Origin: an uncultured Hyphomonadaceae bacterium
GTDB taxonomy: Bacteria; Pseudomonadota; Alphaproteobacteria; Caulobacterales; Hyphomonadaceae
Reading direction: 5' to 3'
NCBI GenBank assembly: GCA_913057945.1
Contig: CAJXOF010000003.1
Coordinates: 272,001-336,000, forward strand
Length of the DNA stretch: 64,000 bases
The position numbers and the translations under genes are program-made. The notes under the pieces were generated by a model, which saw only the letters and a program-made list of their open reading frames with translations, searched no databases and was not told the origin of the DNA. Positions 1 to 7,904 of this stretch are shown here, one piece after another. Position 1 is the stretch's first letter. Every line of letters starts with the position of its first letter.

Positions 1-1556
1 TCGATCCGAAATATACCGATTATGCCCGCGCCAATGCGTCCATCGGGATCAATGGGGTTTCGCTGACCAATGTGAACGCTGACGCGACCGTGCTGACTGG
101 GCCCTATCTGGAGAAGGTCGCAGCTCTCGCAGACATTTTCCGGCCCTATGGCATCAAGGTCTACCTGACCGCGCGCTTCTCTGCGCCGATGGAACTGGGC
201 GGCCTTGATACAGCCGACCCGCGCAACGCCGAGGTGCAGGCTTGGTGGCAGGCCAAGGTCGACGAGATATACACCTATGTGCCGGATTTCGGCGGTTTCC
301 TCGTGAAAGCGAACTCAGAAGGCCAGCCCGGCCCGCAGGATTATGAGCGTAGCCATGCCGAAGGCGCCAACATGCTGGCCACCGCGCTTGCCCCGCATGA
401 GGGCGTCGTGATGTGGCGCGCCTTTGTCTATTCGGCCGAAGAGCCCGAAGACCGCGTGAAGCAGGCCTATACCGAATTCGTCCCGCTGGATGGCCAGTTT
501 GCAGACAATGTTCTCGTGCAGGTCAAGAATGGCCCGCTGGACTTCCAGCCGCGCGAGCCCTTCCATCCGCTGTTCGGCGCGATGCCGGAAACGCCGCTGA
601 TGATGGAACTCCAGATCACCAAGGAATATCTCGGTTTCTCCACCCATCTCGCTTATCTGGGCACGCTCTGGGAAGAGGTGCTGTCGGCCGACACGCACGC
701 CAAGGGCGAAGGGCCCAGCGTTGCCTCCGTGATCGACGGCGCGGCGCATGAGTACGAGCTTACCGGCATGGCGGGTGTCGCCAATATCGGCAGCGACCGG
801 AACTGGTCGGGGTCAGTTTTCGACCAGGCAAACTGGTACGCCTTCGGGCGGCTTGCCTGGGACCCGGACGCCTCCGCCGAAACCATCGCCCGCGATTGGG
901 TGGAACAGACTTTCAGCCGCGCGCCAGAAGTCGCGGATGAGATCACGCGCATGATGATGGGTTCGCGCGAAGCGGTGGTGAACTATATGACACCCCTTGG
1001 CCTGACGCACCTGATGGGCACCGGCCATCATTACGGCCCGGCGCCGTGGGTTGATGATCTCGGACGGGCAGACTGGACGCCATACTATTATCACAAGGCC
1101 ACAAAGGATGCGGTCGGCTTTGACCGGACCGAGACCGGCTCTGGCGCGGTCGATCAATATGCCGGGCCACTGGCGCAGCAATGGGCGAGCCTCGATACGG
1201 TCCCGGATGAATTGCTGCTCTGGTTCCATCGTGTGTCGTGGGACTACCAACTCTCGAACGGCCAGACGCTGTGGCATGAACTCGTGAGCCGCTATGACCA
1301 GGGCGTCAACGCGGTTGAGACCATGCAGGCGCAATGGGCAGCGCTGGAGAAAGAGATTGATGCCGAACGGTTTGCACAGGTTTCGGCTTTCCTCGGCATC
1401 CAGCATCAGGAAGCCATCTGGTGGCGCGATGCCTCCATCGCCTACTGGCAGAGCGTGAGCGAATTGCCTCTGCCTGAGGGTGCAGAGCCGCCCGCGCATG
1501 ATCTCGATTATTACAAGAGCCTGTCTTTCCCGAACGCGCCGGGGCAGGGCGAATAG
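1..1556 (+). CDS. aguA: alpha-glucuronidase, GH67 (5' end cut by window edge)
   Basis: This is the C-terminal part of a family 67 alpha-glucuronidase, which removes (4-O-methyl-)glucuronic acid from xylan-derived oligosaccharides. The reading frame is open from base 3, so the first visible codons (DPKYTDYARANASIGINGV) continue a gene that starts upstream. About 517 residues are seen against roughly 700 for the family. Family motifs are present: the acid in ANSEGQPG (Glu at 318-320), and the two carboxylates of the base pair in GPLDFQPREP (Asp at 540-542) and ELQITKEY (Glu at 624-626). Roles are assigned by analogy with characterised GH67 enzymes. The C-terminal helical domain is complete and ends in a TAG stop. 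The gene converges on the LysR gene, one base away. The rest of any xylan locus would lie to the left of the window. Confidence 0.93.
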   Translation, partial: DPKYTDYARANASIGINGVSLTNVNADATVLTGPYLEKVAALADIFRPYGIKVYLTARFSAPMELGGLDTADPRNAEVQAWWQAKVDEIYTYVPDFGGFLVKANSEGQPGPQDYERSHAEGANMLATALAPHEGVVMWRAFVYSAEEPEDRVKQAYTEFVPLDGQFADNVLVQVKNGPLDFQPREPFHPLFGAMPETPLMMELQITKEYLGFSTHLAYLGTLWEEVLSADTHAKGEGPSVASVIDGAAHEYELTGMAGVANIGSDRNWSGSVFDQANWYAFGRLAWDPDASAETIARDWVEQTFSRAPEVADEITRMMMGSREAVVNYMTPLGLTHLMGTGHHYGPAPWVDDLGRADWTPYYYHKATKDAVGFDRTETGSGAVDQYAGPLAQQWASLDTVPDELLLWFHRVSWDYQLSNGQTLWHELVSRYDQGVNAVETMQAQWAALEKEIDAERFAQVSAFLGIQHQEAIWWRDASIAYWQSVSELPLPEGAEPPAHDLDYYKSLSFPNAPGQGE

Positions 1557-1557
1557 G

Positions 1558-2454
1558 CTAGCTGGTGCCGGTAAGTCGCTCGGTTGAGGCGGCGAACAGA
1601 TCATCCAGAAAACGGCTGACGGCGCGCACGCGGGCTGTTCCGTGCACGTCTTCATGGACGGCGAGCCAGAAGGCGCGCTCAATGCGGACCTCCTCTGGCA
1701 ACACATGGACAAGGTTCGGATCGCCTGCGGCGATGAAGTGGGGCAGCACGGCAATCCCTGCGCCTTCGCGGGCCATCTGCCATTGCGCCACGATGGACGG
1801 GCTGCAGAAGCGCGGCGTCAGGCCGGGGGCGATATCTTCGTGATAGCGCAGCTGGGTTGAGTAGATGAGGTCGTCTACATAGCCGATGAGGTCATGCTCG
1901 CCGAGGTCGCTGACCTGTTCGACCGGGCGTGTGCGGGCGAGGTAATCCGGATGGGCGTACATCTGCAGCACATAGTCGGACAGCTTGCGCACCTTCACGC
2001 GGCCCGTCTTCGGCCGTGTCAGCATGATCGACATGTCCGCCTCGCGCTTTGGCACGCTGACAAAGCCGGAGACGGCAATGATGTCGAGCCCGATATGCGG
2101 GTTCTGTGCGGCGAAGTCCGCCATGGCCGGCGCGATCAGCAGGCTGCCGAGCCCTTCGGTCACGCCGAGCCGGACACGTCCAGCTGCGAGCGGGCCGTCA
2201 TTGTCTGACAGGGCGGCGATCTCTGAGGCTGTATGCTCCAGCCCCTCTACCTTGTCGGCGACGGTTTGCCCGACCGGGGTCAGTACATGGCCTTTCGGCG
2301 TCCGCTCGAACAGTTCCAGGCCAAGCTCGGTCTCCAGCCGTCTCAGGCGACGACTGATCGTTGTCGGGTCAAGCCCCGTGCGCGTGGCCACATCGGCGAG
2401 ACGCGGATGGCGACTCACATCGAGCAGGAGGCGGAGATCGTCCCAGTTCATCAC
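1558..2454 (-). CDS. LysR-family transcriptional regulator
   Basis: This 298-residue protein has the LysR layout: an N-terminal winged helix-turn-helix (about residues 3-60, with LDPTTISRRLRRLE as the recognition region) and a periplasmic-binding-protein-like effector domain (about 90-290). It is transcribed divergently from mmsA, with about 100 bp between the two starts. The usual inference is that it controls the valine-degradation operon and itself. A 15-bp palindrome in the shared gap (2472-2486) is a candidate operator. The inducer cannot be read from the sequence. Confidence 0.9.
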   Translation of the reverse strand: MMNWDDLRLLLDVSRHPRLADVATRTGLDPTTISRRLRRLETELGLELFERTPKGHVLTPVGQTVADKVEGLEHTASEIAALSDNDGPLAAGRVRLGVTEGLGSLLIAPAMADFAAQNPHIGLDIIAVSGFVSVPKREADMSIMLTRPKTGRVKVRKLSDYVLQMYAHPDYLARTRPVEQVSDLGEHDLIGYVDDLIYSTQLRYHEDIAPGLTPRFCSPSIVAQWQMAREGAGIAVLPHFIAAGDPNLVHVLPEEVRIERAFWLAVHEDVHGTARVRAVSRFLDDLFAASTERLTGTS

Positions 2455-2471
2455 TTGGTGCCTGCGATTTT

Positions 2472-2486
2472 GCAGCTCGTAGCTGC
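2472..2486. promoter_or_regulatory. candidate LysR operator palindrome
   Basis: The sequence GCAGCT-CGT-AGCTGC is a perfect 6-bp inverted repeat. It lies between the LysR start (2454) and the mmsA start (2553), and near-direct repeats of TGCGATNTTG flank it. Position and symmetry suit a LysR-type binding site. Binding is inferred, not shown. Confidence 0.4.
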
Positions 2487-2552
2487 GATATTGTCCATTT
2501 ACCGGAATTTATACGCGCGCTACGGTCCCGTCAAAATCAAAGGGAGTTTCTC

Positions 2553-4049
2553 ATGCGCGAAGTGCACCACTTCATTGGCGGAAAGTCTGTCTCCGGCAAA
2601 TCCGGCCGGTTCGGCGACATCTACAATCCCAACACCGGTGAGGTTCAGGCCCGCGTCGCGCTGGCGACCCGTGATGAAGTTTCACAGGCCATCATGAATG
2701 CGTCAGAGGCGTTCCCGGCCTGGTCCATGATGAACCCCCAGCGCCGCGCGCGGGTGATGTTCGAATTCAAGCGCCTGCTGGAAGCCAATATTGATGAGCT
2801 GGCCGAGTTGTTGTCGGCCGAGCATGGCAAAGTGGTCGCGGATTCGCGCGGTGACGTGCAGCGCGGCATTGATGTTGTCGAGTTTGCCTGCGGCATCCCG
2901 CATTTGCAGAAGGGCGAGTACACCGAAGGCGCAGGCCCCGGCATTGATGTCTATTCCATGCGTCAGCCTTTGGGCGTGGTGGCCGGTATCACGCCGTTCA
3001 ATTTCCCGGCCATGATCCCGTGCTGGATGGCGGCCGTGGCGATTGCCTGCGGCAACACCTTCATCCTGAAGCCGTCGGAGAAAGACCCATCGGTGCCGAT
3101 GCGACTGGGCGAATTGCTGCTCGAGGCCGGAGCGCCTGAAGGCGTGCTGAATGTGGTCAATGGCGACAAGGTGGCCGTGGATGCCATCCTGACCCATCCC
3201 GAAGTCAAAGCCGTCAGCTTCGTCGGGTCCTCCGACATCGCACAATATGTCTATTCGACTGGCACAGCGCACGGCAAGCGCGTTCAGGCCATGGGCGGAG
3301 CCAAGAACCACGGCATCATCATGCCTGACTGCAACATGGAGCAGGCAGTGAAGGACATTGTCGGCGCGGCCTATGGCTCGGCCGGCGAACGCTGCATGGC
3401 GCTGCCCGTGGCCGTCACCGTCGGCAAGAAGACGGGCGACGAGTTCGTGGAGCGCATGGTCGACGCCGCGCGCAATCTGAAGGTGGGCATCTCGACCGAT
3501 TCGGACGCGCATTACGGCCCGGTCGTTTCGGCTGCGCACAAGGCCAAGGTCGAAAGCTACATCCAGATGGGGGTCGATGAAGGCGCAGACCTCGTGCTCG
3601 ACGGTCGCGGCCTGAAGCTGCAGGGTAATGAGAATGGCTATTTCATCGGCCCGAACCTGTTCGACAATGTGAAGCCGACGATGCAGTCCTACAAGGAAGA
3701 GATTTTCGGCCCGGTGCTGCAGGTCGTCCGCGCCGAAACGCTGGAAGAGGCCGCCGCGCTGCCGAGCAATCACCAGTACGGAAACGGCGTCGCGATCTTC
3801 ACTTCGAACGGCCGCGCCGCGCGCGAGTTTGCCGCGCAGGTCAATGTCGGCATGGTGGGCGTGAACGTGCCGATCCCGGTGCCGGTCTCGTATCACACGT
3901 TCGGGGGCTGGAAGCGGTCGGCTTTTGGCGATACCAACCAGCATGGCCCCGAGGGCGTGCGCTTCTGGACCAAGATCAAGACCGTCACCCAGCGCTGGCC
4001 CGAAGGCGACATTGGCGATCAGGCGTTCATCATTCCGACGATGGGATAG
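2553..4049 (+). CDS. mmsA: methylmalonate-semialdehyde dehydrogenase (CoA-acylating)
   Basis: This 498-residue aldehyde dehydrogenase superfamily member converts methylmalonate semialdehyde to propionyl-CoA in valine catabolism and may also act on malonate semialdehyde. The MmsA-specific active-site segment AGERCMALPVAV is present (Cys about residue 284), as are the substrate/cofactor stretch GVVAGITPFNFPAMIP and the C-terminal SYHTFGGWKRSAFGD. The start is the ATG at 2553, because AGGGAG lies 6 nt upstream and homology begins there (EVHHFIGGK). An in-frame extension back to 2361 runs through the LysR gene and is not coding. It is the first gene of an operon with the small protein, ech and mmsB. 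Confidence 0.95.
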   Translation: MREVHHFIGGKSVSGKSGRFGDIYNPNTGEVQARVALATRDEVSQAIMNASEAFPAWSMMNPQRRARVMFEFKRLLEANIDELAELLSAEHGKVVADSRGDVQRGIDVVEFACGIPHLQKGEYTEGAGPGIDVYSMRQPLGVVAGITPFNFPAMIPCWMAAVAIACGNTFILKPSEKDPSVPMRLGELLLEAGAPEGVLNVVNGDKVAVDAILTHPEVKAVSFVGSSDIAQYVYSTGTAHGKRVQAMGGAKNHGIIMPDCNMEQAVKDIVGAAYGSAGERCMALPVAVTVGKKTGDEFVERMVDAARNLKVGISTDSDAHYGPVVSAAHKAKVESYIQMGVDEGADLVLDGRGLKLQGNENGYFIGPNLFDNVKPTMQSYKEEIFGPVLQVVRAETLEEAAALPSNHQYGNGVAIFTSNGRAAREFAAQVNVGMVGVNVPIPVPVSYHTFGGWKRSAFGDTNQHGPEGVRFWTKIKTVTQRWPEGDIGDQAFIIPTMG

Positions 4050-4053
4050 AGAT

Positions 4054-4305
4054 TTGAAGAAAGCCGCATCGCTTGTTCTCCGATTAGGTATCATCGCTGC
4101 AGTCGCTGGCTTTGCTGTGTGGGTGCTGGGATGGATGGAGCGGGACAGTTGCGCAAAGGGCGGCGGATTATGGCTGAAAGCTTCCGAGGAATGTGTTTGC
4201 ACCTATTTCCTGCGGGGTGAGTATGCCGATACCCCAACACCTGAACAGATAGCGCACCGAAGCGAATGTGACCTCAAACCCGAAGCATCTGACTGGATTG
4301 AATGA
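4054..4305 (+). CDS. small single-span membrane protein of unknown function
   Basis: A TTG start at 4054, four bases after the mmsA stop, opens an 83-residue frame whose stop overlaps the next gene's ATG (ATGA at 4302-4305). That packing supports a translated gene. Residues about 5-27 form one hydrophobic segment (LVLRLGIIAAVAGFAVWVLG). It is followed by a soluble tail with three cysteines (DSCAKGG, ECVCTYF) and a fourth in SECDLK, which could be oxidised if the tail is periplasmic. I do not recognise a family. The upstream ribosome binding site is weak (GGGATAGAG), so the start is the less certain part. Confidence 0.6.
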   Translation: MKKAASLVLRLGIIAAVAGFAVWVLGWMERDSCAKGGGLWLKASEECVCTYFLRGEYADTPTPEQIAHRSECDLKPEASDWIE

Positions 4306-5081
4306 TGAGCACTTACGATACGATCACTTTTGAACACTCTGACCGCGTTGCGCTGGTCACGATCAACCGGCCCGACAGCCTCAATGCACTGAACCAGGAA
4401 GTCATGGCAGAAGTCGCCGATGTGTTTGCGCGCATCGACCGCGACAAGGACATTGCCGTCACCGTGCTGACCGGCGAGGGCCGCGCTTTCGCCGCTGGCG
4501 CCGATATCAAGGAGATGCAGCCGCAGAGCTTCTCCGACATGTATGTCGAGGATTTCTTCGGCCTGTGGGACCGGTTCGCGGCCTGCCGCAAGCCGGTGAT
4601 CGCGGCAGTGAACGGCTTTGCCCTTGGCGGCGGCTGCGAACTGGCCATGATGTGCGACATGATCATCGCGTCTGAAAAGGCGAAGTTCGGCCAGCCGGAA
4701 ATCAAGCTGGGCGTGACGCCGGGCATGGGTGGCTCGATCCGCCTGACCAAGGCGGTCGGCAAGGCGAAGGCCATGGACATGGTGTTGACCGGCCGCATGA
4801 TCGACGCCGCCGAGGCCGACCGGATCGGGCTCGTCTCCCGCGTTGTCGCGCATGACACGCTGATGGACACCGCGATGGCGGCGGCGAAGGAAATCGCTGG
4901 CTATTCCATCCCGTCCATCATGGCGGCGAAGGAAATGGTTGGCCGCGCGCTGGAAGTTTCCACCACAGAAGGCGTGAAGTTCGAACGCCGCCTGTTCCAG
5001 GGCCTGTTTGGAACGGCAGACCAGAAGGAAGGCATGGCCGCCTTCACCGAGAAGCGCGCGCCGGACTTCAAAGACAAATAG
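4302..5081 (+). CDS. enoyl-CoA hydratase (crotonase family)
   Basis: This 259-residue crotonase-fold enzyme hydrates 2-enoyl-CoA thioesters, here probably methacrylyl-CoA in valine degradation. The oxyanion and catalytic features are in place: AFAAGADIKEM, GGGCELAMMCD (first catalytic Glu) and GQPEIKLGVTPGMGG (second catalytic Glu). Its length matches hydratases rather than the longer 3-hydroxyisobutyryl-CoA hydrolases. The start overlaps the previous stop by four bases (ATGA), implying translational coupling. A second ATG follows immediately at 4305. An acyl-CoA dehydrogenase and a hydrolase, often part of such clusters, are absent from the window. Confidence 0.92.
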   Translation: MMSTYDTITFEHSDRVALVTINRPDSLNALNQEVMAEVADVFARIDRDKDIAVTVLTGEGRAFAAGADIKEMQPQSFSDMYVEDFFGLWDRFAACRKPVIAAVNGFALGGGCELAMMCDMIIASEKAKFGQPEIKLGVTPGMGGSIRLTKAVGKAKAMDMVLTGRMIDAAEADRIGLVSRVVAHDTLMDTAMAAAKEIAGYSIPSIMAAKEMVGRALEVSTTEGVKFERRLFQGLFGTADQKEGMAAFTEKRAPDFKDK

Positions 5082-5140
5082 GCTCGCACCGGAGTGCATA
5101 AACACCGCGCCGCAAGAGCGCGGGGACAAGGGAGTATCGC

Positions 5141-6034
5141 ATGACAAAGATCGCATTTATCGGGCTCGGAAACATGGGCTCGGGCATGTGTGCCAATCTC
5201 TGCAAGGCGGGCCATGAGGTCCGCGCCTTCGACCTCAATGCCGAGGCGATGAAGGCGGCCGAAGGCCACGGGGCGAGTGCTGCGGCCACGGTCGCGGATG
5301 CGGTGAAGGATGTTGAGATCGTGGTCACCATGCTGCCGGCCGGCAAGCATGTCCTGGCGGTCTATTTCGGCGATGATGGCGTCGCGGCCCATGCGGCCAG
5401 GGGCACGCTCTTCCTCGATTGTTCGACCATCGCGGTGGAGGATGCCCGCGAAGCGGCGTCCAAGGCCGACGCGGCGGGCTTCCTGATGGCGGATGCGCCC
5501 GTGTCCGGTGGCACGGCGGCAGCAGATGCCGGCACGCTGACCTTCATGGTGGGCGGCCCGGAGGAAGCCTATGCCCAGGCCAAGCCGATCCTCGACGCGA
5601 TGGGCAAGAACATCTTCCATGCCGGCGGCAGCGGGAACGGGCAGGCGGCAAAGATCGCCAACAACATGCTGCTCGGCATTTCCATGATCGGCACATGCGA
5701 AGCGTTCAATCTCGCGGAAAAGCTGGGCCTCGATGCGCAGACATTCTTCGACATTTCCTCTACAGCCTCTGGCCAGTGCTGGAGCATGACCAGTTATTGC
5801 CCGGCGCCGGGGCCTGTGCCTGCGGCCCCGTCGAACCGGGACTACCAACCCGGTTTTGCGGTCGCGATGATGTTAAAAGATCTTCATCTGGCCGCGGCTG
5901 CCGCAAAGGCAGCAGGGGCAGAGGTCACGCTCGGGGAGATGGCGGAAAAAATCTATCAGGATCTGGATACTAGGGGTCATGGCGGCCTCGATTTTTCCGG
6001 CGTGATGAAGGATTTGAAGCGTCAGCTTGATTAG
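5141..6034 (+). CDS. mmsB: 3-hydroxyisobutyrate dehydrogenase
   Basis: This 297-residue NAD-dependent beta-hydroxyacid dehydrogenase oxidises 3-hydroxyisobutyrate to methylmalonate semialdehyde, the substrate of mmsA in the same operon. The Rossmann motif IGLGNMGSGMCANL opens the protein. The substrate signature DAPVSGGTAAADAGTL lies near residue 120, and the catalytic lysine lies in GQAAKIANNMLLG (about residue 170). AAGGGAG lies about 6 nt before the ATG. The 59-bp gap to ech contains a short GC hairpin but no obvious terminator, so co-transcription is likely. Confidence 0.94.
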   Translation: MTKIAFIGLGNMGSGMCANLCKAGHEVRAFDLNAEAMKAAEGHGASAAATVADAVKDVEIVVTMLPAGKHVLAVYFGDDGVAAHAARGTLFLDCSTIAVEDAREAASKADAAGFLMADAPVSGGTAAADAGTLTFMVGGPEEAYAQAKPILDAMGKNIFHAGGSGNGQAAKIANNMLLGISMIGTCEAFNLAEKLGLDAQTFFDISSTASGQCWSMTSYCPAPGPVPAAPSNRDYQPGFAVAMMLKDLHLAAAAAKAAGAEVTLGEMAEKIYQDLDTRGHGGLDFSGVMKDLKRQLD

Positions 6035-6124
6035 GATCAAGCGACCCTCGACAGACTGACAGGGCCGCCCAGCATCCGCCCAATCCGCGATCATGCGGAC
6101 CAGATTGCAACCATTCGCAGGCTC

Positions 6125-6150
6125 ACACATTCGTTCGTATCGGAATGTGT
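6125..6150. promoter_or_regulatory. inverted repeat upstream of opgG
   Basis: ACACATTC and GAATGTGT form perfect 8-bp arms separated by 10 bp. The repeat lies in the 175-bp gap between mmsB and opgG, about 60 bp before the opgG start. It could be an operator or a hairpin. There is no T-tract, so it is not a clear terminator for mmsB. Confidence 0.35.
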
Positions 6151-6209
6151 TGCGCTGCAACATCCATGTTGGGGATCATGGATCGAGCTGGCAGGCGAAG
6201 AGGTGAATT

Positions 6210-7904
6210 TTGGACAGGCATGCTTTCTGTCGGGTGGAATCCTTTCTCGCCCTCACGCTGGTGATGGTGCTTGGGGCCTGTTCCCCGTCTGAGGACACCG
6301 CTTCATCCTCCCGTGTCGATCCAGCCCCTGCGACGGCGGCTGAGGAGACGACGTCCGGTGAGCCCGGAGTTATTGCGCCTGAGCCTGCCCCTTCCTCCAT
6401 CTACAATCTCGAGCGTGTCCAGCCTGAGCCTGAGACGGTCCTTGTGCCGCCCTCGGCTGAAGACACAGGGGTTGACCCAGCAGGGTTCGGGCTGCCCGAT
6501 GTGCGGGAGCGCGCCCGTCGACTGGCCGCAGCGCCGTATGAGCCGTCCCCCGCGCTTCCGGAAGATGCCAGGGGCCTGAATTATGACCAGTATCGGCGTA
6601 TCCTGCCCGCAGTTGATGACATGGGCTGGCCGCAGGATGCCGGGCCCGTGCGAGCCCTGTTCGATCCCCGCGGCTATTTGTTCGATCATGAGGTAAGGAT
6701 AAACCTCGTCGACGGCGATACGGTCACGCCGCGCGCCTATTCTGCCGCCGCTTTCGATTTCAAGGAATTGCCACTCTCGGACAAGACGAAGGAGACGCTC
6801 GGTTTTGCCGGGCTGCGCCTGCTGGCACCCATCAACCAGGCCGGCAAGTTCGATGAGGTCCTCAGCTTCAAGGGCGCGAGCTTCTTTCGCGCGCTGGGCG
6901 CGGGCAATGTCTATGGCGCCTCGGCGCGGGGGCTGGGGATTGGCACCGCCTCGGCCGATGGCGAGGAATTCCCCGCCTTTCGCGAATTCTGGATCGTCCG
7001 GCCCCGCTCCCCGTCGCGGGCGGTCACCATCTATGCGCTGATGGACAGTGCAAGCGTCACAGGGTCTTTTGCGTTCAACATATCGCCTGGACCAAGAACC
7101 CAGATTGAAGTCGAAGCGACCTTCTATCCGAGGAAGGATATTCAGGGCGTCGGGCTCTCGCCCCTGACGTCAATGTATTATTTCTCGCCGCATGACGTGA
7201 CCAAGCAGGGCGATGACTATCGCCCGGCGGTACATGATTCCGAGGGTCTCGCCATCCACATGGCCAATGGCGAATGGGTATGGCGTCCCCTCCAGAACCC
7301 GGCAGACCTGGAAGTGTCCGTGCTCACCGGCACGCAGCCGAAAGGCTTTGGCCTTGTGCAGCGCCACCGCCAGTTCGCCGATTATTCCGACGTCGAGGCC
7401 GGATACGATCAGAGGCCGGATGTCTGGGTCGAGCCGCATGGCGACTGGGGGCAGGGCCAGCTGATGCTCGTCGAAATCCCGACCGTCAACGAATACAACG
7501 ACAATATCGCCGTCTTCTGGCGCCCTCGGGAAGGATGGCGGGCCGGCGGAGCGAACACGATTTCCTATACGATGGGCTGGGGGCTGAAGCCTGGCGTGAT
7601 GCCGGAAGTCGTCGCCGTCTCGGAAACACGCGCGGGCCGAAAGCCGGGTGAAAAGACCCAGATGTTCGTGCTCGATTATGAGGGCGCGCCGGAGAAAGTC
7701 TTCGAGAATGCGGAATTGGAAATCACGACTTCAGCGGGGAAGATCGTGAATCCTGTGCTGCGTCGGCATCCTTCCGGCGACGCCTATCGCCTCAGTTTCG
7801 AGCTTCAGCCTGAAGGCGCGAGCATGGCGGAATTGCGGGCGGTGCTTGTGCGGGGCGGGCGTCCCTTGACCGAAACATGGCTGTATCGCTGGAGTGCCAA
7901 ATGA
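6210..7904 (+). CDS. opgG: osmoregulated periplasmic glucan biosynthesis protein OpgG
   Basis: This 564-residue member of the MdoG/OpgG family acts in the periplasm on the glucan backbone made by OpgH. Family signatures are clear: LNYDQYRRI near residue 130, the SRAVTIYALMDS stretch, and the highly conserved block GFGLVQRHRQFADY...WVEPHGDWGQG...VEIPTVNEYNDNI...FW. The chosen start is TTG at 6210, with AGGTG just upstream. The resulting N-terminus (SFLALTLVMVLGAC) looks like a lipoprotein signal with Cys near residue 24, so the protein may be lipid-anchored rather than freely soluble. A Pro/Glu-rich linker of about 70 residues precedes the domain. It overlaps opgH by four bases. Confidence 0.9.
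   Translation: MDRHAFCRVESFLALTLVMVLGACSPSEDTASSSRVDPAPATAAEETTSGEPGVIAPEPAPSSIYNLERVQPEPETVLVPPSAEDTGVDPAGFGLPDVRERARRLAAAPYEPSPALPEDARGLNYDQYRRILPAVDDMGWPQDAGPVRALFDPRGYLFDHEVRINLVDGDTVTPRAYSAAAFDFKELPLSDKTKETLGFAGLRLLAPINQAGKFDEVLSFKGASFFRALGAGNVYGASARGLGIGTASADGEEFPAFREFWIVRPRSPSRAVTIYALMDSASVTGSFAFNISPGPRTQIEVEATFYPRKDIQGVGLSPLTSMYYFSPHDVTKQGDDYRPAVHDSEGLAIHMANGEWVWRPLQNPADLEVSVLTGTQPKGFGLVQRHRQFADYSDVEAGYDQRPDVWVEPHGDWGQGQLMLVEIPTVNEYNDNIAVFWRPREGWRAGGANTISYTMGWGLKPGVMPEVVAVSETRAGRKPGEKTQMFVLDYEGAPEKVFENAELEITTSAGKIVNPVLRRHPSGDAYRLSFELQPEGASMAELRAVLVRGGRPLTETWLYRWSAK

Noticed and set aside
2361..2552. N-terminal extension of mmsA
   Set aside because: It overlaps the LysR gene and its promoter; a good ribosome binding site and homology place the start at 2553.
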